A DNA stretch of 64,000 nt, taken from contig NZ_LMMM01000018.1 in NCBI RefSeq assembly GCF_001422245.1, forward strand, positions 303,202 through 367,201, written 5' to 3'. A program made the translations under genes and the position numbers. This document shows, one piece after another, positions 63,293 through 64,000 of this stretch. The notes below the pieces were generated by a model. That model saw nothing but the letters and a program-made list of their open reading frames with translations, had not been told where the DNA came from and did not search any database. The stretch's first letter is position 1; each line of letters starts with the position of its first letter. This DNA is from Rhizobium sp. Leaf262. Its GTDB lineage: Bacteria; Pseudomonadota; Alphaproteobacteria; Rhizobiales; Rhizobiaceae.

Positions 63293-63319
63293 CGACCCGG
63301 CGGGAGGCCCACCGGGTCG
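63293..63319 (-). other. Hairpin between the sulfate-binding protein and cysT genes
   Basis: CGACCCGG (63293-63300) pairs with CCGGGTCG (63312-63319). On the minus strand the stem is followed by a short T-run (CGCTTTTCC), so it may act as a partial terminator or attenuator inside the operon. Confidence 0.7.
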
Positions 63320-63342
63320 ATGTCATCTCAATGATTTAACGA

Positions 63343-64000
63343 TTAGCGATTGCCGTAAAGCGTATCAAGCACGGCACCGGATGCGAAATGCTCTTTCTGG
63401 ATTTTGTCCCAGCCGCCGAAGGTGTCGGTAACGTTGACGAGGCGGATTTGCGGGAACTGGTCCTTGAACTCGGCGGCGACCTTTTCGTTGTGGACGCGGT
63501 GGCCGAACTGGGCAGCAATGCGCTGGCCTTCCTCGGTGTAGAGGAAATCCAGATAGGTCTTCGCCAGTGCGCGCGAACCGCGCTTGTCGACAACCTTGTC
63601 AACGACGGCGACCGGGAATTCCGCAAGAAGGCTGACGGAAGGAACGACGCTTTCGACCTTGTCCTTGCCGTACTGCTTGGCAATGCCGCGTGTTTCGGCC
63701 TCGAAGGTGATCAGCACGTCGCCGACTTCACGCTCCACGAAAGTCGTCGTAGCGGCGCGGCCTCCGGTGTCGAATACGGGCGTGTTGGCGAAGATTTTCT
63801 TGATGAAGTCCTGAACCTTGGCGTCATCGCCATTGAACTTTTCCTTCGCGTAGGCGGTCGCGGCCAGATAGGTGTAGCGCGCATTGCCTGACGTCTTCGG
63901 GTTCGGGAAAACGAGCTTCACGTCGTCACGCACCAGATCGTCCCAGTCCTTGATGTTCTTGGGGTTGCCGGCGCGCACGAGGAAGGATGGGAAGGAATAG
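63343..64000 (-). CDS. Sulfate-binding protein, partial (N-terminus beyond the window)
   Basis: The frame is open to the window end, so only the last ~219 residues are seen. Features are SFLVRAGNPKNIKDWDDLVR, LVFPNPKTSGNARYTYLAA, VLITFEAETRGIAKQYG and the C-terminal FGGWDKIQKEHFASGAVLD, all typical of sulfate-binding protein Sbp/CysP. It captures sulfate or thiosulfate in the periplasm for CysTWA. Sbp versus CysP cannot be settled from the visible part. Confidence 0.93.
   Translation of the reverse strand, partial: YSFPSFLVRAGNPKNIKDWDDLVRDDVKLVFPNPKTSGNARYTYLAATAYAKEKFNGDDAKVQDFIKKIFANTPVFDTGGRAATTTFVEREVGDVLITFEAETRGIAKQYGKDKVESVVPSVSLLAEFPVAVVDKVVDKRGSRALAKTYLDFLYTEEGQRIAAQFGHRVHNEKVAAEFKDQFPQIRLVNVTDTFGGWDKIQKEHFASGAVLDTLYGNR

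Noticed and set aside
62058..63431. Plus-strand open frame of 457 codons at the sulfate operon
   Set aside because: It is antisense to cysW and cysT and is rich in charged low-complexity residues, as expected from antisense of membrane-protein genes.

Overview
The window looks like chromosomal DNA of a Rhizobiaceae alphaproteobacterium, most likely Agrobacterium or a close Rhizobium relative. The basis is high GC, long polycistronic ABC-transporter operons, a Smo-type polyol cluster, a sitABCD operon preceded by Mur-like boxes, and two families of palindromic intergenic repeats of the kind found in rhizobia. This placement is inference; no marker gene fixes the species. I saw no rRNA, tRNA, CRISPR array, insertion sequence or prophage. 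The gene content is metabolic and transport-related, with about 60 protein genes.

Layout. 0.2-4.3 kb: a LacI-type regulator, xylB and xylA (D-xylose use). 4.9-8.4 kb: a nitroreductase, then the methionine importer metN-metI-metQ. 8.5-10.7 kb: a membrane CHASE4-GGDEF-EAL protein. 10.8-15.6 kb: a histidine-rich membrane protein divergent from the Mn/Fe importer sitABCD. 15.7-19.9 kb: a small DUF1328 protein, an SDR dehydrogenase divergent from an IclR regulator, and transaldolase divergent from a SorC-type regulator. 20-24.2 kb: an AraC-HTH/O6-alkylguanine methyltransferase, a DUF2244 protein, endonuclease III, an EI24 membrane protein and an RpiR regulator. 24.2-33.5 kb: a minus-strand polyol operon (SorC regulator, SmoE/F/G/K-like ABC importer, mannitol-type dehydrogenase, HAD phosphatase, pentulose kinase). 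33.6-45.4 kb: an ExoD protein and two peptide-type ABC systems. One system has an M19 dipeptidase and both ATPases; the other has a LysR regulator and no ATPase. 45.5-47.5 kb: a phosphoribosyltransferase-fold protein divergent from an M20 amidohydrolase. 47.6-55.3 kb: a seven-gene minus-strand operon (LacI regulator, polyamine-type ABC importer, nucleoside hydrolase, adenine deaminase). 55.4-60.5 kb: a LysR regulator divergent from glutaryl-CoA dehydrogenase, an aldehyde dehydrogenase and an AlkC-like DNA alkylation repair protein. 60.5-64 kb: the sulfate importer cysA, cysW, cysT and a binding-protein gene cut by the window end.

How the genes work together. Most clusters pair an importer with the first catabolic enzymes and a local regulator, and several contain a palindrome I could locate at the expected operator position. 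The best examples are an 18-bp perfect palindrome before the purine operon, two Mur-like boxes before sitA, and TGAGCA/TGCTCA elements around the smoC-smoE junction. The most distinctive structural theme is the placement of hairpin-forming DNA between a binding-protein gene and the next permease gene inside ABC operons. Two of these are RIME-like repeats and two are unrelated hairpins; a third RIME-like copy lies between xylB and xylA. The most interesting gene-level proposal is the purine operon, in which a polyamine-type importer is coupled to nucleoside hydrolase and adenine deaminase.
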